From the NCBI RefSeq assembly GCF_001038505.1, contig NZ_LDPY01000001.1, positions 3,782,001 to 3,846,000 on the forward strand: 64,000 nt of DNA. The letters run 5' to 3'. The notes beneath the pieces were generated by a model. It was not told the DNA's origin, made no database searches, and saw only the letters and a list, made by a program, of their open reading frames with translations. Both the position numbers and the translations under genes were made by a program. Source of the stretch: Puniceibacterium sp. IMCC21224 (lineage in GTDB: Bacteria > Pseudomonadota > Alphaproteobacteria > Rhodobacterales > Rhodobacteraceae). Numbering within the stretch: position 1 is the first letter of the stretch; each line of letters begins with the position of its first letter. Shown here in pieces: positions 18,607 to 26,688 of this stretch.

Positions 18607-18942
18607 ATGAGCACCGATCTGGACACCGTTTTTGCCGCCCTCGCCGACCCGACACGGCGGCGCATCCTGGCAATGCTGCTCGAAGATGACATGGCCGTGA
18701 CCGACGTGGCGGAACCGTTTGAAATGTCACTGGCCGCAATTTCAAAACATCTTGCAATCCTTGCTGCCACCGGGTTGATTTCACGCGAGCGGCGCGGGCG
18801 ACTGAACTGGTGCAAGCTTGAACCCGACGCTCTGCGGTCGGCTTCGGTATGGATGCAGGGTTTCGGTCAGTTCGAGCCGGTGCATCTGGAGGCGTTCGAA
18901 AGGTTCCTGCAACAGGAATTGCCCGACCCCGATGTCGCCTAA
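18607..18942 (+). CDS. ArsR-family transcriptional regulator
   Basis: 111 residues, a typical single winged-helix domain. The N-terminus TVFAALADPTRRRILAMLL and the recognition helix region MSLAAISKHLAILAATGLI are classic for the ArsR/SmtB fold. No metal-binding Cys pair (CxC or similar) is visible in the helix where ArsR sensors keep it, so it probably does not sense arsenic. It resembles regulators paired with SRPBCC/AHSA1 genes, but no such partner lies here; the next gene is a convergent exporter. Target unknown. Confidence 0.9.
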   Translation: MSTDLDTVFAALADPTRRRILAMLLEDDMAVTDVAEPFEMSLAAISKHLAILAATGLISRERRGRLNWCKLEPDALRSASVWMQGFGQFEPVHLEAFERFLQQELPDPDVA

Positions 18943-18962
18943 CCCATTGCCGTGCCGCGCAG

Positions 18963-19862
18963 TTACACCCGCTCTTCATCCTTGAGCAGCAGTACCAAGG
19001 CCAGCACAGTCATTGTCACACCGATCAACACCAGCCCATCTGGTACGCCGTGGCCCAGCGCTATTTCCCAGATCAATACCCAGCTTGGCGTGAGATAGGT
19101 ATATGCCATCACCTTGGCCGCAGGCAGCCGTAGCGATCCATAGCGCAGCAAGGTAAAGGTCAGCGCCGTCGCAACACAAGCGGTGTACAAAATCGTCAGC
19201 CAGACGATCCCCGGCAGTGCCATCCAATCGGTCTGCAACAGCGCGGGTCCACCATAAATCAACAGTAGCCCTGCCCCGGACACCAGCACTCCGGCGTTGA
19301 ACATCAAAGCGCCCTCGCCCCGGTTGAACTTTCGCAGCAGCGGCGCATAGAGCGCATGTGCGATGCAGCCCCAGAAATACACTGCTTCGCCGCGCCCGAT
19401 CTCGAATGCGCGCAGGGCGGACCAGTCAGCGCGAAAGATCACCCACAGGGCACCCACGCCGCCGATCGCCAGCGCTACGGCCATGCGTGGCGTCGTGATC
19501 TGCCGCATCAGCAGCCAGCCAAAAATCCCAGCGAGGATCGGGTTCAGGGTGAACACCGCTGCCATGCTGACCGGCGCGGCGGTTTTCAGGCCCTCGAACA
19601 TCGCGACAAAGTAAAACACAAAAAGTGCGGCCAGCAGGACATAGCGCCACGGTGCCTCAAGCGCCTTGCGCGTCACAGATCCGGTAAGCCACGCCGCCAG
19701 CCCCATTCCCGTACCGGCAATGACAAAACGCACGGCATTCAGCGCCTCGGGTGCAATAAAAGGCGCCGCCATAGAACCAAGCGAGAATGAGCCCGCCACA
19801 AGCGCCGAAAAGCACAGCATCGCCAGATGGCCTTTGACCGCTTCGGTCACTGCCGGGTACAT
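18963..19862 (-). CDS. EamA/DMT-family transporter
   Basis: 299 residues with ten hydrophobic helices and two EamA halves (for example AAVFTLNPILAGIFGWLLM at the end of the first half and YTYLTPSWVLIWEIALGHG in the second). Members export amino acids, nucleosides or other small metabolites. The start at 19862 overlaps the LysR gene end by 16 bases, so regulator and transporter share one transcript. Upstream in-frame codons run through the LysR gene and are not used. The substrate cannot be deduced. Confidence 0.87.
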   Translation of the reverse strand: MYPAVTEAVKGHLAMLCFSALVAGSFSLGSMAAPFIAPEALNAVRFVIAGTGMGLAAWLTGSVTRKALEAPWRYVLLAALFVFYFVAMFEGLKTAAPVSMAAVFTLNPILAGIFGWLLMRQITTPRMAVALAIGGVGALWVIFRADWSALRAFEIGRGEAVYFWGCIAHALYAPLLRKFNRGEGALMFNAGVLVSGAGLLLIYGGPALLQTDWMALPGIVWLTILYTACVATALTFTLLRYGSLRLPAAKVMAYTYLTPSWVLIWEIALGHGVPDGLVLIGVTMTVLALVLLLKDEERV

Positions 19863-20728
19863 CCAGCCGCATAACTCTTGATATGGCTCAGAAACGCCTG
19901 AACTTTGGCGGTCCGGTGCAGATCCACATGCGTTACCAGCCACAGCGGCACAGACCACTCATCGCGCGGTGCGAGGATCGGTACCAGCTGAGGATGCAGC
20001 GCGGCCTCATGGGTGCCAAAGAACCCCATGACCGCGCCCTCAAGCACCGCGCGCTCCAGCGTCCGGTGATCGGTGCTGCGAAACACCACCTGCTCGGCCG
20101 GGACCGTTGCGTTGAGCCAGCGCTGGAACGGTGCGCGGCTGTCATGATCATCGAGTCCGGCGAACCGGTGCCCGGCAAATCCGTCCTCCTCGCGCGCCAA
20201 TCCGTTGCGCTCCACATAGCTCTGGGTTGCATATAACCCCATCTCGGCCCGGCCAAAGTCCTGCACGACATTGTCCGGCTCTGCCGGAGCAGCACCGGCC
20301 CGCAGAGCCACATGCGCCTCGCCATACTCCAACCGAAAGACACGCTCGTCCGTCAGGTAACGCACCACGACATCTGGGTATTGCTCCTGAAACGACACCA
20401 ACGCCGACACCAGCAGCGGCGAAAAATTGATCAGCGACGTGACCAGCAACTCTCCCGACACGTCTGAACCCCGGCCTTTGATCCGTCCGGCAAGCTGGTG
20501 AAACTGATCGTCCGTGGTCTGGCCGACACGCGACAGATCCAGTCCGGCCTCGGTCGCGGTGTAGCCACGCGCATGGCGTTGGAAAAGCTTGACGCCCAGC
20601 CGCTGTTCCAACGCATCTATATGGCGGATCACTGTGGCATGATGTACCCTCAGGACCTCGGCCGCGCCGCTGACCGTACCCAGTCGCGCCACCTGAAACG
20701 CGGTGCGGATTTCATCCCAGTTGTCCAT
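19847..20728 (-). CDS. LysR-family transcriptional regulator
   Basis: 293 residues from the ATG at 20728, preceded by GAGGG. The N-terminal winged helix is clear (TAFQVARLGTVSGAAEVL, then VHHATVIRHIDALEQRLG). The C-terminal part is a LysR substrate-binding fold. It is transcribed divergently from azoR across a 129-base gap and overlaps the DMT exporter downstream. LysR proteins often control the divergent gene, so azoR, the exporter, or both are the likely targets. The inducer is not known. Confidence 0.92.
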   Translation of the reverse strand: MDNWDEIRTAFQVARLGTVSGAAEVLRVHHATVIRHIDALEQRLGVKLFQRHARGYTATEAGLDLSRVGQTTDDQFHQLAGRIKGRGSDVSGELLVTSLINFSPLLVSALVSFQEQYPDVVVRYLTDERVFRLEYGEAHVALRAGAAPAEPDNVVQDFGRAEMGLYATQSYVERNGLAREEDGFAGHRFAGLDDHDSRAPFQRWLNATVPAEQVVFRSTDHRTLERAVLEGAVMGFFGTHEAALHPQLVPILAPRDEWSVPLWLVTHVDLHRTAKVQAFLSHIKSYAAGCTRQ

Positions 20729-20749
20729 TGTGCCCTCTGTGCGCCTAAT

Positions 20750-20802
20750 CACATGCACTGTGTATTTGGGTAGATTGAGTGCGCATTTGCAAGGGGTATA
20801 TT
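20750..20802 (+). promoter_or_regulatory. azoR promoter with candidate LysR box
   Basis: TTGAGT at 20775-20780 and TATATT at 20797-20802 are spaced 16 bases, a fair sigma-70 promoter for azoR. Just upstream (20750-20767) CACA and TGTG arms flank a short spacer, the dyad shape expected for a LysR site. Both are read from sequence only. Confidence 0.45.
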
Positions 20803-20857
20803 CTGCGACAGAGACACTATCCGCCCCCTGAAATCCACTTCCGAAAGGATCCCGCCC

Positions 20858-21439
20858 ATGACCACTCACGTTTTGCGCATCGACTCTTCTGTCCGAAACG
20901 ACGATTCCGTTTCCCGCGCCCTCACCACCCGGATCATCGAACGTCTGGCCCCTAAAAAGATCACAACCCGTGATCTCGCCAATTCTTTGCCGCTGATTGA
21001 TGCCACTTGGATCGGCGCAAACTTCACCCCCGCCGACGACCGCACGGACGACCAGCGCGAAACGCTGGCCCTGTCCGACGCCCTGATCGCCGAGGTTAAG
21101 GCCGCTGATACCCTGGTGATCGGCCTGCCGATCTACAATTTCGGCACCCCTGCCGGATTCAAGGCCTGGGTCGACATGATCGCCCGCGCCGGCGTCACAT
21201 TCAAATACAGCGAACAAGGCCCCGTTGGCCTGCTGGAAGGCAAGCGTGCGATCCTCGCCGTCGCCTCGGGCGGGACCGAGGTCGGGTCGGCATATGACCA
21301 CGCCACAACCTATGCCCGCCAAGTTCTTGGGTTTGTCGGTATCACCGACGTCACAATCGTTGCTGCTGACCGGCTGATGGTTGATGCAGATGCGTCACAC
21401 AAGGCAGCAAACGAACAGATCGCAGCACTGGCAGCCTGA
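20858..21439 (+). CDS. azoR: FMN-dependent NADH-azoreductase
   Basis: 193 residues in the flavodoxin-like fold of AzoR. It would reduce quinones or azo compounds with NADH, with FMN bound. Seen: the N-terminal VLRIDSSVRNDDSVSRALT phosphate-binding loop, the IGLPIYNFGTPAGFKAWVDM segment that binds the isoalloxazine ring, and ASGGTEVGSAYDHATTYARQ. The likely natural role is protection against quinones or electrophiles. It has a GAAAGGATC ribosome site. It is divergent from a LysR gene, which probably controls it. Confidence 0.93.
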   Translation: MTTHVLRIDSSVRNDDSVSRALTTRIIERLAPKKITTRDLANSLPLIDATWIGANFTPADDRTDDQRETLALSDALIAEVKAADTLVIGLPIYNFGTPAGFKAWVDMIARAGVTFKYSEQGPVGLLEGKRAILAVASGGTEVGSAYDHATTYARQVLGFVGITDVTIVAADRLMVDADASHKAANEQIAALAA

Positions 21440-21770
21440 TCATCCCCTGTGCCGGGGCGTTACTGTCCCGGCACAGACCGCTAACCGACAGCCAGTTGGC
21501 TTGTGCAGGCATCTTTCTGTCGCCACGCACCCTCCTTTGCCCCCGACATCTTCGCCCACAGGCTTGACTCCGCGGCCGCGCAGGCGTAAGTGCGCGCCGA
21601 TATCCCGGAAGTTTTAGCCTTCCGGTCCCTTGGGCATAGCCCGGGATCGCCCTCCGTCAGCGCGTTGCGCCCACGGGGGCATCTCTGCTTTGGCCTTTCG
21701 GGTTTGTAGTTTGCGCCGTTGCCCCCTACGTCAGGGTCAACACCTGTTAACCGGCTAGGAGGCCGAAGGC
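21440..21770 (+). promoter_or_regulatory. 331-base gap before ffh with several hairpins
   Basis: No coding sequence is supported here. A 9-bp stem TGTGCCGGG / CCCGGCACA (21448-21475), without a T-run, may end the azoR transcript. TTGACT at 21564 with TAAGTG 17 bases on could be a promoter. Just after it lie two adjacent hairpins. The first is CCGGAAG / CTTCCGG at 21605-21625. The second is TCCC-GGGC / GCCC-GGGA at 21626-21646. A third GC-rich hairpin spans about 21666-21681. This looks like a structured 5' leader of ffh or a small RNA. No SRP RNA signature (GGAAGG with GCAGC) is present. Confidence 0.4.
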
Positions 21771-23258
21771 ATGTTTGAAAATCTATCCGAACGCCTTTCC
21801 GGCGTCTTTGATCGCCTAACAAAACAGGGCGCTCTGTCCGAGGATGACGTCAAAACCGCCCTGCGCGAGGTGCGCGTTGCCCTGCTAGAAGCAGACGTAT
21901 CGCTGCCCGTTGCGCGCGATTTCGTCAAGGCAGTGCAGGACAAGGCCACCGGCCAGTCGGTCACAAAATCAGTCACCCCGGGACAGCAAGTCGTCAAGAT
22001 CGTCCATGACGAACTGATCCACGTCCTGCGCGGCGAAGGCGAGCCCGGTGCCCTGCGCATCGACAGCGCCCCCGCCCCGATCCTGATGGTCGGCCTGCAG
22101 GGCGGCGGCAAAACCACGACCACCGCCAAACTCGCCAAACGACTGAAAGAGCGTGAAGGCAAAAAGATCCTGATGGCCTCGCTCGACGTCAACCGCCCCG
22201 CCGCGATGGAACAGCTCCAAATCCTCGGCGTCCAGATTGGCGTCGACACCCTGCCCATCGTCAAGGGTGAAAACCCAGTCCAGATCGCCAAACGCGCCAA
22301 GACTCAGGCATCTCTGGGTGGTTACGACGTCTACATGCTGGATACCGCCGGTCGCCTGTCGATCGACGAAGAGTTGATGCAACAGGTCAAGGCGGTGCGC
22401 GACGTCGCAAACCCGCGCGAAACCCTGCTGGTGGTCGACGGCCTGACCGGTCAGGACGCCGTACACACAGCACAGAATTTCGACGACCGGATCGGCATCA
22501 CAGGTGTGGTGCTAACCCGGATGGACGGCGACGGACGCGGCGGCGCCGCGCTGTCGATGCGCGCCGTCACCGGCAAGCCGATAAAATTCGTCGGTCTTGG
22601 CGAAAAGATGGACGCGCTCGAAACATTCGAACCCGAACGCATCGCGGGCCGCATCCTCGGCATGGGCGACATCGTCGCGCTGGTCGAAAAGGCGCAACAG
22701 ACAATCGAGGCTGAACAAGCCGAACGCATGATGCGCCGCTTCCAGAAAGGTCAGTTCAACATGAACGACCTGCGGATGCAGCTGGACCAGATGATGAAGA
22801 TGGGCGGCATGGAGGGCATGATGTCCATGATGCCCGGCATGGGCAAGATGGCCAAACAGATGGACGGCGCCGGCATCGACGACCGCATCCTGAAACAACA
22901 GATCGCCCTGATCAACTCGATGACAAAAAAGGAACGCGCCAACCCGGCGCTGCTCCAGGCCAGCCGCAAGAAACGCATCGCAGCCGGTGCCGGCATGGAC
23001 GTCTCAGACCTCAACAAACTGATCAAAATGCACCGCCAAATGGCGGACATGATGAAAAAGATGGGCAAAATGGGCAAAGGCGGCATGCTGAAGCAAGCGA
23101 TGAAAGGCATGCTCGGCAAAGGTGGGATGCCCGAAGGCATGGACGCGTCGCAAATGGACCCCAAAGCCATCGAAGCCGCCGCCAAGGCGATGGGCGGCCT
23201 TCCCGGCATGGGCAGCGGCCTGCCCCCCGGCCTGAGCGGCTTCGGCAAAAAGAAATGA
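21771..23258 (+). CDS. ffh: Signal recognition particle protein Ffh
   Basis: 495 residues. It binds signal sequences of nascent inner-membrane proteins together with 4.5S RNA and docks at FtsY. The N domain is followed by the GTPase P-loop (GLQGGGKTTTTAKLAKRL), DTAGRLSIDEELM and the TRMDGDGRGGAAL motif. The C-terminal M domain is very Met-rich (MDGAGIDDR and MMKKMGKMGKGGMLKQAM regions) with a Gly/Pro tail. An AGGAGG site lies 9 bases upstream of the start. It is followed by three acetyltransferase genes on the same strand. Confidence 0.97.
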   Translation: MFENLSERLSGVFDRLTKQGALSEDDVKTALREVRVALLEADVSLPVARDFVKAVQDKATGQSVTKSVTPGQQVVKIVHDELIHVLRGEGEPGALRIDSAPAPILMVGLQGGGKTTTTAKLAKRLKEREGKKILMASLDVNRPAAMEQLQILGVQIGVDTLPIVKGENPVQIAKRAKTQASLGGYDVYMLDTAGRLSIDEELMQQVKAVRDVANPRETLLVVDGLTGQDAVHTAQNFDDRIGITGVVLTRMDGDGRGGAALSMRAVTGKPIKFVGLGEKMDALETFEPERIAGRILGMGDIVALVEKAQQTIEAEQAERMMRRFQKGQFNMNDLRMQLDQMMKMGGMEGMMSMMPGMGKMAKQMDGAGIDDRILKQQIALINSMTKKERANPALLQASRKKRIAAGAGMDVSDLNKLIKMHRQMADMMKKMGKMGKGGMLKQAMKGMLGKGGMPEGMDASQMDPKAIEAAAKAMGGLPGMGSGLPPGLSGFGKKK

Positions 23259-23451
23259 CAGCCCCGCGCATGCCCCTCTCGATCCAATCCCCAACCGCCC
23301 CTCTGGCGGCAAATCCTGGCGCGCGCACTTCTTCTCTTCTCAAATACGCACAGTCCACGGCCACCACCCGCGCAGCCTCCGGGCAGGCGCGTTGCCTCAC
23401 AACCGCAGACCAGAAACCTGTCGCGCGTCAGCGCGTCCGCGAGGTCACGCC

Positions 23452-23979
23452 ATGGGCCTGACCAATGCACCAGTTCTCAAATCCGACAGGGTAATTCTGC
23501 GTGGGCCACAAATGGCGGATTTTGACGCCTTTTCCGCCTTTCACGCTGACCCTGATCGTGCGCCCGGGTTTGGCCCGGTCTACCGACGCGATGAATCCTG
23601 GCGCTGGTTTGCGCTCAACATCGGCCATTGGCACATTCACGGCTACGGCTATTTCACCATCGCTGACCCGGTGACGGATGCCCCGATCGGCATATCAGGC
23701 ATCTGGAATCCCGATGGCTGGCCTGAACCCGAACTCGGATGGGTCGTCTATGCCGGGCACGAGGGCAAAGGTATCGCCTTTGAGGCCGCGACCCGCGCCC
23801 GAAAATGGGCTTATGAGGACCTTGGTTTTACCACGCTAACCTCGAATATCGTGCCGGGCAACATCCGCTCCATCGCGCTGGCTGAACGGCTCGGCGCCAC
23901 GTACGAGCGGACATACAACAACGTCCACATGGGCGAGGATCTGCTCTATCGTCACCCAGGACCTGAGGCGCGGACATGA
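23452..23979 (+). CDS. GNAT N-acetyltransferase, first of three
   Basis: 175 residues. The start at 23452 gives MGLTNAPVLKSDRVILRGPQ, matching the RimJ/RimL-like N-terminus of its two neighbours; the longer frame from 23392 has no similarity. Acetyl-CoA binding is suggested by GWVVYAGHEGKGIAFEAATRA, in which the Q/RxxGxG/A motif is degenerate. The end has the usual VPGNIRSIALAERLGA. It probably acetylates a protein N-terminus, antibiotic or amine, but the substrate is unknown. Its stop overlaps the next start (ATGA). Confidence 0.88.
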   Translation: MGLTNAPVLKSDRVILRGPQMADFDAFSAFHADPDRAPGFGPVYRRDESWRWFALNIGHWHIHGYGYFTIADPVTDAPIGISGIWNPDGWPEPELGWVVYAGHEGKGIAFEAATRARKWAYEDLGFTTLTSNIVPGNIRSIALAERLGATYERTYNNVHMGEDLLYRHPGPEART

Positions 23980-24548
23980 CCGCCGCGGCAGAACAACACC
24001 GCCCCGGTCCGGGATCGCGACTGGCCGTGCGCACCGCCGGTCGGCTACCGGTGCTCGACACCACGCGGCTGCAACTGCGCGCCCCACGAATCTACGACTT
24101 TGACAATTACGCCGCGATCCTCTGCTCGGACCGTGCGGCCTTTATGGGTGGATCGGTCAGTCGCGCGGATGCGTGGCTGAATTTCACCCAATATGTCGCG
24201 CAATGGTTGCTGCACGGTCACGGACTCTGGACCATTGATGCAGAAACCCGCCCCTCGGCTGGCTTTGTCCTGCTGGGATACCAGTTTGATGACCCAGAGG
24301 CCGAGCTGCGCATTTTCCTCACCGACACCTCCGAGGGTCAGGGCTATGCGCTTGAGGCCATGACCGCCGCGCGCAGCCATGCCTTTGACGAACTGGGCTG
24401 GAGCAGCGTCGTGTCCTACGTCAACAAGGGCAACGAGCGCGCGCGCAAACTGATGCAGGCTCTGAACGCCAAACGCGACCGCGCCGCAGAAGAGGCCCTG
24501 GGTGGCGCCGATGTCTGCGTCTACCGCCACCGGCCAGAGGTGGCGTGA
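23976..24548 (+). CDS. GNAT N-acetyltransferase, second of three
   Basis: 190 residues. It shares the same frame of motifs as its neighbours: RLQLRAPRIYDFDNYAAIL near residue 35, then GGSVSRADAWLNF and HGHGLWTIDAET. The CoA-binding region DTSEGQGYALEAMTAARSHA is followed by YVNKGNERARKLMQALNA. The first 30 residues are an extra Pro/Arg-rich extension. Four-base overlaps on both sides imply translational coupling with the flanking GNAT genes. Substrate unknown; recent tandem duplication followed by divergence is the simplest origin. Confidence 0.86.
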   Translation: MTAAAEQHRPGPGSRLAVRTAGRLPVLDTTRLQLRAPRIYDFDNYAAILCSDRAAFMGGSVSRADAWLNFTQYVAQWLLHGHGLWTIDAETRPSAGFVLLGYQFDDPEAELRIFLTDTSEGQGYALEAMTAARSHAFDELGWSSVVSYVNKGNERARKLMQALNAKRDRAAEEALGGADVCVYRHRPEVA

Positions 24549-25153
24549 TGACATCCAGCAACATCCCAGAACTGCAAACCCACCGCCTGTGCCTGCGCGC
24601 GCCGCAGGCAGCGGATTACCCTGATTTCAAGGCCACTTTTGCCTCGTACCGGTCGCGTTTCATGGGCGGGCCGCTGAACGCTTACGAAGCCTGGATCTTG
24701 TATGCCGCAGAAATCGGACATTGGGATATCCGCGGCTTTGGCATGTGGATGATCCATCTGCGCGACACCGGTGAAACTGTCGGAATGGCGGGGGGCTGGT
24801 TTCCCGCGAAATGGCCCGAGCGCGAGATCGCCTGGATCATCTGGCCTGACAAGGCCGGGAACGGCTTTGCCCTCGAAGCGACATCCAAGGTGCGGCGCCA
24901 TTTCTATGACCAGCAGGGCTGGGACGGCGCGGTCAGCTATATCGACCCCAAGAATCTGGATTCAATCCGCCTCGCCGAACGGCTGGGCGCGAAAAAAGAC
25001 CTGAACGCCGCCACTGTGGACGGATCGGACGCCTGCTATCGCCATCCCACACCAGCGCAACTGCGTGACACCCAGATCGCCCACGGGATCGAGATGGAGA
25101 TCCAGAACTATATCAATCCGCTCTTCAAACCGAAAGGCTGGGCCCTTGACTGA
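24548..25153 (+). CDS. GNAT N-acetyltransferase, third of three
   Basis: 201 residues from the ATG at 24548 that overlaps the previous stop (ATGA); a GTG one codon earlier is possible. The N-terminus LQTHRLCLRAPQAADYPDF, the FMGGPLNAYEAWILYAAEIG segment and IWPDKAGNGFALEATSKVR parallel the two previous genes. The C-terminus carries a longer tail (YRHPTPAQLRDTQIAHGIEM). It is closely followed, within its own last codons, by the chorismate mutase gene. Substrate unknown. Confidence 0.86.
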   Translation: MTSSNIPELQTHRLCLRAPQAADYPDFKATFASYRSRFMGGPLNAYEAWILYAAEIGHWDIRGFGMWMIHLRDTGETVGMAGGWFPAKWPEREIAWIIWPDKAGNGFALEATSKVRRHFYDQQGWDGAVSYIDPKNLDSIRLAERLGAKKDLNAATVDGSDACYRHPTPAQLRDTQIAHGIEMEIQNYINPLFKPKGWALD

Positions 25154-25457
25154 CACAGCATCCCAAGACCCCGTCGCCCGCGCGGCCCAACTTCTCAAGG
25201 GCCACCGCGAGAGCATCGACCGACTGGACGCCATTCTGGTGTTCACCTTGGCCGAGCGGTTCAAACACACCCAGGCGGTTGGCGTCCTCAAAGCGCAGCA
25301 CGACCTGCCCCCCTCTGATCCGGCGCGCGAAGAGAAACAGATCGCACGTCTGCAGGACCTTGCGACCCAGGCCGACCTCGACCCGGAATTTGCCACGAAA
25401 TTCCTGAATTTCATCATTCAGGAAGTCATACACCACCACGAACAACACCAATCATAG
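25146..25457 (+). CDS. Chorismate mutase (AroQ type)
   Basis: 103 residues if it starts at the TTG at 25146, which overlaps the previous stop; no ATG lies in this region in frame. Chorismate mutase turns chorismate into prephenate for Phe and Tyr synthesis. The AroQ pattern is seen as HRESIDRLDAILVFTLAERF with the Arg, Asp and Lys/Arg active-site residues, and the middle REEKQIARLQDLA. The final helix is FLNFIIQEVIHHHEQHQ. In Rhodobacterales this gene commonly precedes rpsP, as here. The gene call is firm, the exact start less so. Confidence 0.85.
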   Translation: MTDTASQDPVARAAQLLKGHRESIDRLDAILVFTLAERFKHTQAVGVLKAQHDLPPSDPAREEKQIARLQDLATQADLDPEFATKFLNFIIQEVIHHHEQHQS

Positions 25458-25505
25458 GCCGTGCCCGGCACAGCCTGACCCCAGCCATTACAAGGAGATA
25501 TCACA

Positions 25506-25892
25506 ATGGCCATCAAACTTCGTCTCGCCCGCGGCGGTTCCAAAAAGCGCCCCCATTACCGTATCGTTGCTGCCGACAGCCGCATGCCGCGCGACGGCCG
25601 TTTTATCGAAAAGCTGGGCACCTATAACCCGTTGCTGCCGAAAGACAGCGAAGTCCGCGTCGTGATGGACCTCGAGCGGGTGCAGTACTGGCTGGGCCAG
25701 GGCGCGCAGACCACCGACCGCGTTGCCCGTATGCTTGAGGCAGCTGGCGTTGTCCCGAAAAAGGACCGTTCGAACCCGACCAAAGGCACCCCCGGCAAGG
25801 CCGCGCAGGAACGCGCCAAAGCCAAGGCCGACAAGGCACAGGAAGCCGCCGACGCTGCAGCTGAACCCGCCGAAGAAGCTGCTGCCGAATAA
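25506..25892 (+). CDS. rpsP: 30S ribosomal protein S16
   Basis: 128 residues. The N-terminal 80 or so match S16 ([40 protein letters not shown]). S16 binds 16S rRNA early in 30S assembly. The last 45 residues form an Ala/Lys/Glu-rich extension absent from short S16 forms but common in alphaproteobacteria. An AAGGAGAT site lies upstream. A strong stem-loop follows. The usual downstream rimM is here 1.7 kb away. Confidence 0.97.
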   Translation: MAIKLRLARGGSKKRPHYRIVAADSRMPRDGRFIEKLGTYNPLLPKDSEVRVVMDLERVQYWLGQGAQTTDRVARMLEAAGVVPKKDRSNPTKGTPGKAAQERAKAKADKAQEAADAAAEPAEEAAAE

Positions 25893-25919
25893 TCGATCCG
25901 CCTAGCGGACTGAAGCCAC

Positions 25920-25955
25920 ACGGCGCGCGGGGCGACCTGCGCGCCGTTTCCGTTT
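25920..25955 (+). terminator. Stem-loop terminator after rpsP
   Basis: A 9-bp GC-rich stem ACGGCGCGC / GCGCGCCGT with a 10-base loop is followed by TTCCGTTTCC. The T-run is interrupted, so termination may be partial, but it separates rpsP from the DUF1428 gene. Confidence 0.65.
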
Positions 25956-26091
25956 CCGGCATCCTGCCAGCCAGACCGCAGGTCGCAACCCGGATCACAC
26001 GCGCGCCCGCCACGCGTCACGAAAGTTACGTGGATATCGCAGCACAACCCTGTCAAGCTGATGACAAGAATCACTGACAGAGGGATTTGAA

Positions 26092-26454
26092 ATGACTTAT
26101 TTTTGCGGCTGCCTGATTCCGGTTCCGACCGCGAACAAGGCAGAATACAAGGCGATGTCCGAGAAGATGTGGGCGGTTTTCAGCGATCTTGGCTGTCTTG
26201 CCCAATACGAGACATGGGGCGTCGACACCCCGGACGGAGAGGTCACGTCATTCCCGATGGCCGTCCAGAAGAAAGACGACGAAACAGTTGTCCTGTCCTG
26301 GCTCGAATGGCCTGACCGCGACACCTGCGACACCGGGATGCAAGCCATGATGTCCGATCCGCGTATCACCGAAATGGGGCCGATGCCGTTTGATGGCAAA
26401 CGCATGATATGGGGCGGTTTCGAAGAGCTTTTTAGCACACGCAAAGCACAGTAA
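26092..26454 (+). CDS. DUF1428 (YbaA-like) protein
   Basis: 120 residues. The whole length matches the DUF1428/YbaA family of small dimeric ferredoxin-like fold proteins: CGCLIPVPTANKAEYKAM, WGVDTPDGEVTSFPMAVQKK and the closing PFDGKRMIWGGFEELF. The role of the family is unknown. It lies alone between rpsP and mipA, with a plausible GAGGGA site 6-8 bases upstream. It looks like an insertion into the ancestral rpsP-rimM neighbourhood. Confidence 0.87.
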   Translation: MTYFCGCLIPVPTANKAEYKAMSEKMWAVFSDLGCLAQYETWGVDTPDGEVTSFPMAVQKKDDETVVLSWLEWPDRDTCDTGMQAMMSDPRITEMGPMPFDGKRMIWGGFEELFSTRKAQ

Positions 26455-26614
26455 GCATCGACAGCCCCATCCCTAACGGGCGGACGCACTGGACGCCAGT
26501 TAGGTAGCACTGACAAACACCCGGACAAGCTGAATCCTTGCCCGGAGAAACGCGCCATTTTCGCCACGTCGAACGCCTATTCTGACGGCGCACTATGACG
26601 GCCCACGAATCCGC

Positions 26615-26620
26615 TATAAT
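26615..26620 (+). promoter_or_regulatory. Consensus -10 box before the MipA gene
   Basis: A perfect TATAAT sits 69 bases before the MipA start in a GC-rich region where it is unlikely by chance. A clear -35 box at normal spacing is not seen. Confidence 0.4.
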
Positions 26621-26688
26621 CAGGGTTCCGATACAACAGGTTCAGAACGCGCTGCCCGTGGCGTTCAGCCCCCGAAAGGATCCCAAAA

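Noticed and set aside
21571..21740. SRP 4.5S RNA gene next to ffh
   Set aside because: The required GGAAGG tetraloop-receptor motif with GCAGC internal loop is not present on either strand.
23255..23461. 68-residue frame between ffh and the first GNAT gene
   Set aside because: It overlaps both neighbours, has no ribosome site of quality and reads as low-complexity.
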